NCBI GenBank assembly: GCA_045864775.1
Contig: BTVR01000001.1
Coordinates: 620,001 to 684,000, forward strand
Length of the DNA stretch: 64,000 nucleotides
Reading direction: 5' to 3'
DNA from: Macondimonas sp045864775
GTDB lineage: Bacteria; Pseudomonadota; Gammaproteobacteria; UBA5335
The notes beneath the pieces are model-generated. The model was not told where the DNA came from and made no database searches. It saw only the letters and a list, made by a program, of their open reading frames with translations. Positions 51,286-58,967 of the stretch are shown here, piece after piece (position 1 is the stretch's first letter; the number at the start of each line of letters is the position of its first letter). The position numbers were made by a program, and so were the translations under genes.

Positions 51286-52443
51286 TCAGCCGTTTTCGCG
51301 ATGCAGCATGTGCATGACGCAGACCGAACCCGCGCCCATCATGTGCACCAGCGCGGTGTGCGCGTCCTTCACCTGACGCTGGCCTGCTTCGCCACGCAGT
51401 TGCATCGTGGCATCCCACACCTGGGCCAGACCGGTGGGACCGCCCGGATGGCCGCGGGCGATGAGGCCGCCGTCGGTGGAGAACGGAATCCGCCCGCCGA
51501 TCTCGGTGGCGCCTTCCAGCACCAGCTTGTCGCCTTCGCCGTCGCCGCAGAAGCCCATCAGCTCGTAGTACATGAGCTCCTCGATCGGGAAGGCATCATG
51601 CACGTGCACCAGGCTGACGTCGTTGGGACCGAGGCCGGCTTCCTCGTAGGTCGCCTGCGAGGTGCTGCGGGTCAGCTCGCTGGGGCCGACCACGGCGCCC
51701 ATGAAGATGTGCCCGTCGACGTACTGCTCGGATTGCAACTGCGAGGCCAGCACGCGCACCAGCGGCCGGCCGTTGGCCAGCTTCTTCGCCCATTTCTTGT
51801 TCGTGACGATGGCACAGGCGGCACCGCCACCGGTGGCGCAGGCCATCATGGTGGTGTGCGGATGGGCCACCGGCTTGGAAGCCAGCACTTCCTCGGCCGT
51901 CACCACATGGTCGGACTGGCGCTGCGCCATGGGGTTATGGCGGGCATGGTTCCAGTTCTTGGCGGCGATGCGGGCATAGATGTCCTGCGAGGTGCCGTAC
52001 TCGTGCGTGCGGCGCACGGCCCACAGGGCGAAGAAGGCTGCCGGCAGCACCATGCTCTCGATGCGCGGTCCTTGCGCCGCGAACATCTGCATCATCATCT
52101 GGCCCATGCGCACGATGTCGTCGAAACCCAGCGCCATGGCGATGTCAGCCTGGCCCGAGGCCACGCGCAGGCAGGCTTCGCGAAAGGCCGTGGACCCGGT
52201 GGCCGAGGCGTTCTCCACGTGCACCACCGGCACGCCGGTCAGGCCCAGATCCTTGGCGATGGCGACGCCCTCGGTCATGTCGCCCATGATGTAGCCGTTG
52301 TACAGCGCGCCGACGTCACGGAACTTGATGCCCGCATCCTTCAGCGCCGCCTTGCCGGCGACATAGGCCATTTCCTTGTTGCTCTTGCCGTGTTTGCCGA
52401 AGGGATGCATCCCCACGCCAGCCACATAGACGTCTTCCAACAT
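51286..52443 (-). CDS. Thiolase-fold protein with Ser at the nucleophile position (Ltp2-like aldolase candidate)
   Basis: A 385-residue SCP-x/Ltp2-type thiolase-fold protein (MLEDVYVAGVGMHPFGKHGK; HVHDAFPIEELMYYELMGFC; LIARGHPGGPTGLAQVWDAT). At the nucleophile position thiolases read N-A-C-A-S-G; here residues 78-83 are NASATG, so Ser80 replaces the catalytic Cys. The HPGG histidine remains. Thiolase-fold aldolases (Ltp2) lack the Cys and use tyrosines to cut sterol side chains by retro-aldol cleavage, working with a DUF35 partner, and a DUF35 gene ends 3 bases upstream. I therefore favour an acyl-CoA aldolase over a thiolase, though activity is not shown. Confidence 0.75.
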   Translation of the reverse strand: MLEDVYVAGVGMHPFGKHGKSNKEMAYVAGKAALKDAGIKFRDVGALYNGYIMGDMTEGVAIAKDLGLTGVPVVHVENASATGSTAFREACLRVASGQADIAMALGFDDIVRMGQMMMQMFAAQGPRIESMVLPAAFFALWAVRRTHEYGTSQDIYARIAAKNWNHARHNPMAQRQSDHVVTAEEVLASKPVAHPHTTMMACATGGGAACAIVTNKKWAKKLANGRPLVRVLASQLQSEQYVDGHIFMGAVVGPSELTRSTSQATYEEAGLGPNDVSLVHVHDAFPIEELMYYELMGFCGDGEGDKLVLEGATEIGGRIPFSTDGGLIARGHPGGPTGLAQVWDATMQLRGEAGQRQVKDAHTALVHMMGAGSVCVMHMLHRENG

Positions 52444-52446
52444 CCC

Positions 52447-52869
52447 TCATTCCCCCTTGCGGATCGGCTCGAAGCCGAAGGTGCACAATTCCGTGTCGCC
52501 CTTTTTCTTGACCGGCAGCGCGACCAGCCCCATGGGCATGCCGATCTCCCAGTCGCCCATCTGGCCGCTGATCACGGCCTGGATGCGCACGCCTTCGGGC
52601 AGGTCGATCTGGCCCACGCCGTGAGCCTTGCCATCGCCCATCTTGGCGGCGCCCATGAAGGGCATCAGCACCCAGGTCCAGGAATACAGCACGCCTTCGG
52701 AGGACAGTTCCACGTCCTCGACGGGCGTTTCCGTAAGCGGACACTGCATGCGCCGCGGGAAGAAATATTTTTTCGCCTCCGGGCTGTAGGACCCGATCAG
52801 GCGCGGACGTTCGCCTTCGGCTTCGGGAATGACGAGATAGCCCTCTTCGAGAGGCACTTGCTTGGCCAT
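52447..52869 (-). CDS. DUF35 OB-fold protein with degenerate zinc ribbon
   Basis: A 140-residue protein: an OB fold (GVLYSWTWVLMPFMGAAKMG, then VGQIDLPEGVRIQAVISG) preceded by a region that in other DUF35 proteins is a rubredoxin-like zinc knuckle with four cysteines. Here only one Cys remains (FFPRRMQCPLTETPVEDV), so no zinc can be held. DUF35 subunits form complexes with thiolase-fold aldolases (Ltp2-ChsH2) and some hydratases. The ATG at 52869 follows AGGAG. Stop and the thiolase-fold start are 3 bases apart. Confidence 0.8.
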   Translation of the reverse strand: MAKQVPLEEGYLVIPEAEGERPRLIGSYSPEAKKYFFPRRMQCPLTETPVEDVELSSEGVLYSWTWVLMPFMGAAKMGDGKAHGVGQIDLPEGVRIQAVISGQMGDWEIGMPMGLVALPVKKKGDTELCTFGFEPIRKGE

Positions 52870-52980
52870 GGCCAAATCTCCTTGGTGAATGAAATCAAAA
52901 TGCCCGCCCCAAGGGTCGGGGCGGGCCGAATCCGGCAAGGCCCGGCAGACTGCAGGGCCTCAAGCGTCATGGACGGAGGC

Positions 52981-54267
52981 TCAACCTTTCTTGCTGGGAC
53001 CCGTCGGCACTTCGTTGAAGGGCACGGTCTTGTCCAGACGGATGTCGGTCGGCAGACCAAGGATGCGCTCACCGATGATGTTGCGCTGCACCTCGTCGGT
53101 ACCGCCCGCGATGCGGATCGCCGGAATCCCGAGGTAGGCCTGCTGCCACATGGCGTCCATCAGGGTTTCCTGCTTGTCGGTCAGCACACCGGAAGCCGCC
53201 TGCAATTCCATGATGAACGCCGCCATTTCCTGCACCAGCAGCCCCATGGCGAGCTTCATGATCGAGCTTTCCGAGCCCGGCATCGCGCCCTGCGACAGAG
53301 CCGATAGCGTCCGGTAGCCGGTCAGTTCCAGGCCCTTGAAGCGGGCGGCGAACTCGGCCATCTTCTGGCGCACGGCGTCGTGCTCCAGTGCCGGCCGGCC
53401 ATCGACCGTGAGGCCGCGCAAGAGGGTGATGATGCTGCCGAGGCCATTGTCGCCGCCGAACAGGCCGCCACCGCCGCCGATGCTCATGCGCTCGTTCATC
53501 AGCGTGGTGATGGACACCGCCCAGCCCTGACCCACCGCGCCGAGGCGGTTGCTGTCGGGGATGCGCACGTCGTTGAAGAACACTTCGTTGAAGTTGGCGC
53601 CGCCCGTGATCTGGCGGATCGGCCGCACTTCAATGCCCGGCGACTCCATGTCGACGATGAAATAGGTCAGGCCCTTGTGCTTGGGCAGCGTGGGATCGTG
53701 GCGAGTGACCAGGATGCCCCATTTGGAATAGTGGGCGCCCGAGGTCCAGACTTTCTGTCCGTTGATGACCCAGTCGTCGCCGTCCTTCACGGCCCGGGTG
53801 CGCAGGCCGGCGAGGTCGGAGCCGGCGCCCGGTTCGCTGAAGAGCTGACACCACACCTCGTCGCCGCGCAGCATGGGCTCGAGGTAGCGATCCTTCTGCT
53901 CGTTGGTGCCGTGGGTCATGATGGTCGGGCCGGCCATGCCGATGCCGATCATGAAGATGTTGGCCGGGGTCTCGAACTTAGACTCCTCCTGCCCCCAGAT
54001 CACGCTCTGCATGATGTTGCCGCCACGGCCGCCGAATTTCTTCGGCCAGGTGATCACGCCCCAGCCGCCGTCGGCCTTCTTGCGCTGCCACGCCTGCGCA
54101 TCGCGCACCATTTTCCATTCGGCCTCGCCGCGCAGATCGCCGCCCTCGGACTCGGCGAACATGCTCATCATGTTGCCCGATTCGCTGCGGGGCTTGGCAT
54201 TCTGGGACAGCCAGCGGTTGGCATCGGCGCGGAATTCCGCTTCCTGCGGGGTATCGTTGAAATCCAT
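52981..54267 (-). CDS. Acyl-CoA dehydrogenase, larger subunit candidate
   Basis: A 428-residue FAD-dependent enzyme: NEQKDRYLEPMLRGDEVWCQ (substrate/FAD region), LFSEPGAGSDLAGLRTRAVK, VWTSGAHYSKWGILVTRHDP, and near the end IAGGTDEVQRNIIGERILGL, the usual C-terminal FAD contact. The upstream gene encodes a second, shorter and more diverged acyl-CoA dehydrogenase; such unequal pairs form alpha2-beta2 heterotetramers in sterol side-chain degradation (ChsE1-ChsE2). It is 111 bases upstream of the DUF35 gene and clearly in one operon. Confidence 0.85.
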   Translation of the reverse strand: MDFNDTPQEAEFRADANRWLSQNAKPRSESGNMMSMFAESEGGDLRGEAEWKMVRDAQAWQRKKADGGWGVITWPKKFGGRGGNIMQSVIWGQEESKFETPANIFMIGIGMAGPTIMTHGTNEQKDRYLEPMLRGDEVWCQLFSEPGAGSDLAGLRTRAVKDGDDWVINGQKVWTSGAHYSKWGILVTRHDPTLPKHKGLTYFIVDMESPGIEVRPIRQITGGANFNEVFFNDVRIPDSNRLGAVGQGWAVSITTLMNERMSIGGGGGLFGGDNGLGSIITLLRGLTVDGRPALEHDAVRQKMAEFAARFKGLELTGYRTLSALSQGAMPGSESSIMKLAMGLLVQEMAAFIMELQAASGVLTDKQETLMDAMWQQAYLGIPAIRIAGGTDEVQRNIIGERILGLPTDIRLDKTVPFNEVPTGPSKKG

Positions 54268-54310
54268 GTCCTATCCTCCTGAAGATTCCAGATCCGTATG
54301 GGCCGCCGGC

Positions 54311-55414
54311 TCAGGCCGCCGCTTCCATGCTGCGCATCAGCCGCTCGCGCCAGACGATGCCGCCGCCGAGCAGGCTCTCCAGATGCTTGGCGCGCTTCAT
54401 GTGCAGATGCGGATTGGCTTCCCAGGTGAACCCGATGCCGCCATGGATCTGGACGTTTTCCTGGGCGGCGAAGCCGTAGGCGTCGATGCCCATCACGCGC
54501 GCCGCGCTGGCCGCCTGCTGCAGCTTCTCGGGTGCACTTTCCAGCGCCCAGGCCGCGTAATACGCGCTGGAGCGGGCCATCTCGACTTTCACGAACATGT
54601 CCGCGATGCGGTGCTTGATCGCCTGGAAGGAGCCGATGGGCCGGCCGAAGGCGTAGCGTTCCTTGGCGTACTGGGTGGCCATCTCCATGGCGTTCTGCGC
54701 GCCGCCCACCTGTTCGAAGGCCAGCAGGGCGGCAACCTTGTAGGAGACCTCATCGATCAGGGCGCCGCCCTGTCCAGCCTGGCCCAGCAACTCGCCCTCG
54801 GCGCCGTTGAAAGTCAGTCGCGCCTGCTTGCGGGTGCGATCCATGGTGGCGACCGACTCGCGGCTCACGTTGCCGCCGGCCAGGTTGACCAAGTACAGGG
54901 AAACGCCATTGCCATCGCGCGCCGAAACGATGGCCAGGTCTGCGCACAGACCATCGGCCACCGGGGACTTGGTTCCGGTCAGCTTGCCGCCCTCGGCCTT
55001 GACCTGTACGCCACCGGCGTCGATGCGGCCCTTTTCGGCGTAGGCGACGGTGGCGATGGAGTCACCCATGGCCAGCTTGGGGAGGTAGGTGGTCTTCTGG
55101 GATTCGGAGCCGGCCGCCTTGATCAGCTCGGCGGCGAAGTAGATGGAAGACGCGAAGGGCGTACAGGCCAGCGCCTTGCCCATTTCCTCGGCCAGTACGG
55201 CCAGTTCCAGATAACCCATGCCCGCGCCGCCGTATTCCTCGGGAATGGCGGTGCTGAGCCAGCCGGCCTCGGCCATCTGCTTCCACAGGTTGGCGTCGTG
55301 GGTGGCGTCGGAATCGAGAATCTTGTGGACCGCGGCGTAGGTCGACAGATCGGCCAGCAAACGCTTGGCCGAGTCGCGCATCATGTCCTGATCTTGGGAA
55401 AACTTGAAATTCAT
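54311..55414 (-). CDS. Acyl-CoA dehydrogenase, smaller subunit candidate
   Basis: A 367-residue acyl-CoA dehydrogenase starting MNFKFSQDQDMMRDSAKRLL. It shows AIPEEYGGAGMGYLELAVLA, a weakened middle domain (KSPVADGLCADLAIVSARDG), a C-terminal domain with ALLAFEQVGGAQNAMEMATQ, and ENVQIHGGIGFTWEANPHLH. The middle domain lacks the tight FAD/acyl motif of the partner, as in the small subunit of heteromeric enzymes. It is the first gene of the operon, preceded by a 900-base non-coding gap. Co-operation with the 428-residue partner is inference. Confidence 0.82.
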   Translation of the reverse strand: MNFKFSQDQDMMRDSAKRLLADLSTYAAVHKILDSDATHDANLWKQMAEAGWLSTAIPEEYGGAGMGYLELAVLAEEMGKALACTPFASSIYFAAELIKAAGSESQKTTYLPKLAMGDSIATVAYAEKGRIDAGGVQVKAEGGKLTGTKSPVADGLCADLAIVSARDGNGVSLYLVNLAGGNVSRESVATMDRTRKQARLTFNGAEGELLGQAGQGGALIDEVSYKVAALLAFEQVGGAQNAMEMATQYAKERYAFGRPIGSFQAIKHRIADMFVKVEMARSSAYYAAWALESAPEKLQQAASAARVMGIDAYGFAAQENVQIHGGIGFTWEANPHLHMKRAKHLESLLGGGIVWRERLMRSMEAAA

Positions 55415-56324
55415 CGCTTGAACTCCTTCTCAAGCTTTGCTTTGGGAACCTGCCGGAAGCCCGGCCGGTGTGACACTGAGAGCAGTTACGGGGGCCGTGC
55501 TGAAGCTGCTCCTGCGGGCGAAGTCCCCTGCCCATTGCCCCGTCGATACACCGCATTGAAGCCGGTGGCAAGTGTTAATAAGTACCACATTCCGAGCGGT
55601 CAGTACCAGCGGCGGCGCGAGCAGCGCAGTCCGCGCATGGGGCCCGTCAAGCACCGTTGCGCCTCCGCTCGGCCCGGGTGCAGATAGACCCGCGCAAATG
55701 ATGTGATCCCGCTACGAGAGCGCCTTCGTTTGACCCGGACAAGACGCGATCCGGCTGGAAATCCGGCTGCAGCGCAGGCTTTTGGCTCCGACAGATCGCG
55801 ACGTGCGCCCCGTCGCCAGCCTCCTGGGCTCAGGCGCAACGGTGCCGCTGGGATTTGCTTCGCAGCGCTTCTCGTGACCGCGTCCGGCATTGCTGGAGGT
55901 CCACAGCAAGCGCGTGCCGGACGATTTCATGGGCGGGAGAATTGAACTTAAAAAGGATGTCCGCTTCCAACAGAACACATCCGTTCGTCAAGCTGAGCAT
56001 GAGGCCATGCTGCGGCGCCGGTTGGATTGGGACGAAAGCGGCGCTATGGCCGCCGCAAAGTGTCCCCGCGGTGTGGCGGCGAGGGGGCCGGCTCGAAGCC
56101 GATCTCATGATGATGCGTGATGAGGCGCCGTGAGCTGTCTCGCCACAATCTCGTGCCTGCGCCGAGATGCAGCGGCGCGATTGCCGGGGCCGCACCCTTG
56201 CGATCAGGCCGCGGCTTCATGAACAAATGCTGCCGAATGGGTGCGTACTTGAAATGCTCGGAAAGAACGTCTTCGAGCCAGGACGGGAAGTCCGGTTCGT
56301 GAGCAACATGAGATGGAGGAACCG
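55415..56324. other. 910-base region without a supportable gene
   Basis: Between the acyl-CoA dehydrogenase operon and the ferritin-like gene. AGTACC occurs as a 21-base-spaced direct repeat (55581-55586 and 55602-55607), framing TCCGAGCGGTCAG, an imperfect palindrome of TetR-operator type, about 170-190 bases upstream of the dehydrogenase start. Open frames elsewhere have no start with a ribosome binding site. On the minus strand about 56110-56300 the frame reads DFPSWLEDVLSEHFKYAPIR before a stop, which has protein-like composition but no context; it could be a gene scrap. Confidence 0.4.
55581..55607 (-). promoter_or_regulatory. Candidate operator upstream of the acyl-CoA dehydrogenase operon
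   Basis: AGTACC at 55581 and 55602 flank an imperfect palindrome TCCGAGCGG (centre about 55596). The distance to the first gene of the operon (about 170 bases) suits an operator. TetR-family regulators such as those controlling fatty acid and sterol degradation bind similar sites. No regulator gene is nearby. Confidence 0.3.
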
Positions 56325-56906
56325 ATGAGCGAACGACGCGACAGCCTCAAGACCTACGTGAGCGACATGCTCGCGGTGGAGCGGCACATGCTGCCCGCCT
56401 TCGAGAATCAAAGCGCCGACCGGCGCCTGGATAAGTTCCCCGAAGCACAACGTCTCGTACGCGCGATCAAATCGACGATCCAGACGCATATCGACAGCCT
56501 GGAGCAGCATCTCCAAAGCCTCGGCAACGATGCATCCTCGCCCATCAAAAGCGCCGTGACGGCGGCCTTGGGCATGGCCGCCAGCCTGATCGAGAACATG
56601 CGTACGGATCCCGTCTCGAAGAATCTGCGCGACGACTATACGGTGCTCAATCTCGCCGCCATCAGCTACACCATGTTGCACACCACGGGCAGTGCGCTGC
56701 AGAGCGAGGAAACGGCGGAATTGGCCCTGCGGCATCTCAAGGATTACACGCCTCTGCTCACCCGGATCAATGCGCTCGTTCCTCAAGTCGTCGTCAACGA
56801 ACTGGCGGATGAGACCGAGATACTCGACATCAGCGCAGCCGAACGCGCGGTGGCGCGTACCCAGGAGGCCTGGACCCACGACCATCTGCAAAGCGCCAAG
56901 CCTTGA
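56325..56906 (+). CDS. Ferritin-like helical protein (DUF892-like)
   Basis: A 193-residue all-helical protein beginning SERRDSLKTYVSDMLAVERH with repeated amphipathic helices (QTHIDSLEQHLQSLGNDASS; LAAISYTMLHTTGSALQSEE; LALRHLKDYTPLLTRINALV). This resembles the four-helix bundle of YciE/YciF-type ferritin-like proteins, which may store or detoxify metal, but the di-iron Glu/His ligands are not clearly placed, so metal binding is uncertain. GAGGAACCG sits 8 bases before the ATG at 56325. A strong terminator follows. Confidence 0.6.
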   Translation: MSERRDSLKTYVSDMLAVERHMLPAFENQSADRRLDKFPEAQRLVRAIKSTIQTHIDSLEQHLQSLGNDASSPIKSAVTAALGMAASLIENMRTDPVSKNLRDDYTVLNLAAISYTMLHTTGSALQSEETAELALRHLKDYTPLLTRINALVPQVVVNELADETEILDISAAERAVARTQEAWTHDHLQSAKP

Positions 56907-57002
56907 CCGGGTAAGGAGCGCGACCGCCGGCGGGCGCAGCCGGAGCGCCGCAGAGGACGCGCGAAGGAGCCCGCCGGCTCACGATCTACGCCATTTGCAT
57001 GA

Positions 57003-57034
57003 AGCTCGACCTGACATGAGGTCGAGCTTTTTTT
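57003..57034 (+). terminator. Intrinsic terminator after the ferritin-like gene
   Basis: AGCTCGACCT pairs perfectly with AGGTCGAGCT (10 base pairs, 6-base loop), followed by TTTTTTT. It lies about 96 bases after the stop of the ferritin-like gene. Confidence 0.9.
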
Positions 57035-57115
57035 GGCCCTGCGCATAGCGCCACCCCCCAACACCCCCGCTGGACAGTGGTTGAGCGCTGCTCGCTGTTC
57101 GGCAAGGCGCAGGGT

Positions 57116-58153
57116 TCAGGGCGCGACGGCCAACGCCTCCAGGCCCATCGTTTCCGGCAGACCGAACATCAGGTTCATGTTCTGGATCGCCTGCCCGGCC
57201 GCGCCCTTGACCAGATTGTCGATCACGGCCAGGACCACGACCGTGTCGCGACCCTGCGGACGAAACACGGCGAGCTGGCAGGCGTTCGCGGCGCGCACGC
57301 TGGCGGTGGCCGGATGCCGGCCGGCTGGCAGGACCGACACGAAGGGCTCATCGGCGTAGCGTGCGGCGAACATGGCCTGCAGCTCGGCTTCCTCGACGGG
57401 TTCGCGCAGCGTGGCGAACAACGTTGCGTGGATGCCCCGGTTCATGGGCGCGAGGTGGGGCGCGAAAGTGACCGCGACGCGCCGACCCGTGGCTCGCTCC
57501 AGCTGGCTTTCGATCTCGGGCAGGTGACGATGACCGCCGACCCCGTAGGCGCGGAAGTTCTCGGCCACCTCGCAATGCAGGGCATCGACCCTGGCTGCGC
57601 GACCGGCGCCGCTGGCGCCGCTCGCCGCGCTGGCGATCAGGCGGCCGGGATCGACCAGGTCCTGCTCCAGCAGCGGCAGCAAGCCCAGTTGGATGGCCGT
57701 CGGATAGCAGCCGGGATTGGCCACCAGGTGCGCCGAGCGCAACGCGTCGCGATGAACTTCCGGCAAGCCGTACACCGCCTGCTCGTACACCGACATGTCC
57801 GGCGGTGTGAGCCCGTACCAGCGCGCCAGAAGCGCGGCGTCGGGAAGCCGGAAATCGGCCGACAGGTCGACCACCCGAGTGCCCGCGGCCAGCAGGGGGC
57901 CGGCCATCTCGAGCGCAACACCATGCGGCGTCGCAAAGAACACCACATCGCAGCCCGACAGCCGATCGACGTCCATCCCGCTGAACGCCAGATCGCACCG
58001 ACCCTGCAGGCTGGGGAACAGATCGGCGACCGGCGTGCCTTCCGCGCCGCGCGAGGTGATGCAGTCGACCCGCGCCTCGGGGTGATTCGCCAGCAGGCGC
58101 AGCAACTCCACGCCGGTATATCCGGTTCCGCCCACGATGCCCGCTGAAATCAC
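57116..58153 (-). CDS. argC: N-acetyl-gamma-glutamyl-phosphate reductase
   Basis: A 345-residue enzyme of arginine biosynthesis reducing N-acetylglutamyl phosphate to the semialdehyde with NADPH. NADP motif MISAGIVGGTGYTGVELLRL; catalytic Cys in HLVANPGCYPTAIQLGLLPL (about residue 150); HRHLPEIESQL and FAPHLAPMNRGIHATLFATL near the substrate site. The typical length is kept. It is divergent from hemJ. No other arg gene is in the window. Confidence 0.95.
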   Translation of the reverse strand: MISAGIVGGTGYTGVELLRLLANHPEARVDCITSRGAEGTPVADLFPSLQGRCDLAFSGMDVDRLSGCDVVFFATPHGVALEMAGPLLAAGTRVVDLSADFRLPDAALLARWYGLTPPDMSVYEQAVYGLPEVHRDALRSAHLVANPGCYPTAIQLGLLPLLEQDLVDPGRLIASAASGASGAGRAARVDALHCEVAENFRAYGVGGHRHLPEIESQLERATGRRVAVTFAPHLAPMNRGIHATLFATLREPVEEAELQAMFAARYADEPFVSVLPAGRHPATASVRAANACQLAVFRPQGRDTVVVLAVIDNLVKGAAGQAIQNMNLMFGLPETMGLEALAVAP

Positions 58154-58269
58154 AGTGTTCTCCCGTTATACCCGGATTCGATTGCCCGCTTGCGACGCGG
58201 CGACCCGCTTGCCATCATCGCAGCCGGATATTCCGCTGCCGTCCGCGCAACCGCAGGAGCCAACGCCGC

Positions 58270-58692
58270 ATGCTCACCGTCAAGGCCGTCCATGTGATTT
58301 TCATGGTGACCTGGTTCGCCGGTCTATTTTACCTGCCCCGCCTGTTCGTTTATCACTGCGATGCCGTAACGCCAGCGGAGCGCGAGCGCTTCGCGCTCAT
58401 GGAGCGCCGATTGTTCGTGATGATGACCATCGGCGCGGTCGGCACGGCGCTGTTCGGTATCTGGCTGCTGGTGGCGTATGCCTGGCAGGCCTATTCGCAC
58501 AACGGCTGGCTGCACCTGAAGCTGACCCTGGTCGCGCTCTTGCTGGGCTATCACGTTTATCTGTGGCAGCTGACGCGATCGCTGGCGCGGGGGACGGCAC
58601 ACCACGGCGCCCGTTTCTATCGCTGGATCAACGAGATTCCGTCGCTGTTTCTGGTCGTGATCGTCGTGCTGGCGATCACCAAGCCGTTCTGA
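58270..58692 (+). CDS. hemJ: Protoporphyrinogen IX oxidase HemJ
   Basis: A 140-residue four-helix membrane protein. The conserved HVIFMVTWFAGLFYLPRLFV with its His and Arg (about residues 8-27) and HNGWLHLKLTLVALLLGYHV are the family signature, replacing HemG/HemY in many proteobacteria for the oxidation of protoporphyrinogen IX in haem synthesis. It is monocistronic. Helices: about residues 5-28, 48-72, 80-103 and 125-140. Confidence 0.92.
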   Translation: MLTVKAVHVIFMVTWFAGLFYLPRLFVYHCDAVTPAERERFALMERRLFVMMTIGAVGTALFGIWLLVAYAWQAYSHNGWLHLKLTLVALLLGYHVYLWQLTRSLARGTAHHGARFYRWINEIPSLFLVVIVVLAITKPF

Positions 58693-58710
58693 GCGATGGG
58701 CGCAAGACAA

Positions 58711-58736
58711 AGAAAAAGCGGCGCCAAGGCCGCTTT
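58711..58736 (-). terminator. Intrinsic terminator of the tRNA-Met gene
   Basis: Read on the minus strand, AAAGCGGC pairs with GCCGCTTT (8 base pairs, 6-base loop) followed by TTCTTTG-type T-rich sequence. It lies just downstream of the tRNA and also ends hemJ on the plus strand weakly. Confidence 0.75.
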
Positions 58737-58745
58737 CTGGGGATG

Positions 58746-58822
58746 TGGTAGCTAGGGGCGGGCTCGAACCGCCGACCTCATCATTATGAGTGATGCGCTC
58801 TAACCGGCTGAGCTACCTAGCC
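58746..58822 (-). tRNA. tRNA-Met (anticodon CAT), elongator type
   Basis: Read on the minus strand: acceptor GGCTAGG pairs with CCTAGCT-side bases, D-loop AGCTCAGCCGGTTAGAGC, anticodon stem-loop with CAT in CACTCATAATG, T-loop GGTTCGAGCCC, and an encoded CCA. The 77-base length and sequence match elongator tRNA-Met rather than initiator (no A1:U72 mismatch signature) or tRNA-Ile2. It has its own terminator. Confidence 0.9.
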
Positions 58823-58967
58823 ACGATCTCCGGTCTGCGTTGCTCGCGCAGGGGCGGAATTTTCAGCCCCACACCCCGCGCTGTCAAGCCGCGCGACGCT
58901 TGCGGCGCCGAGAGGACTGCATGGATGCTGCTAGACTGCCGCTCATGAACCCGGAGCGACCCTGCCC

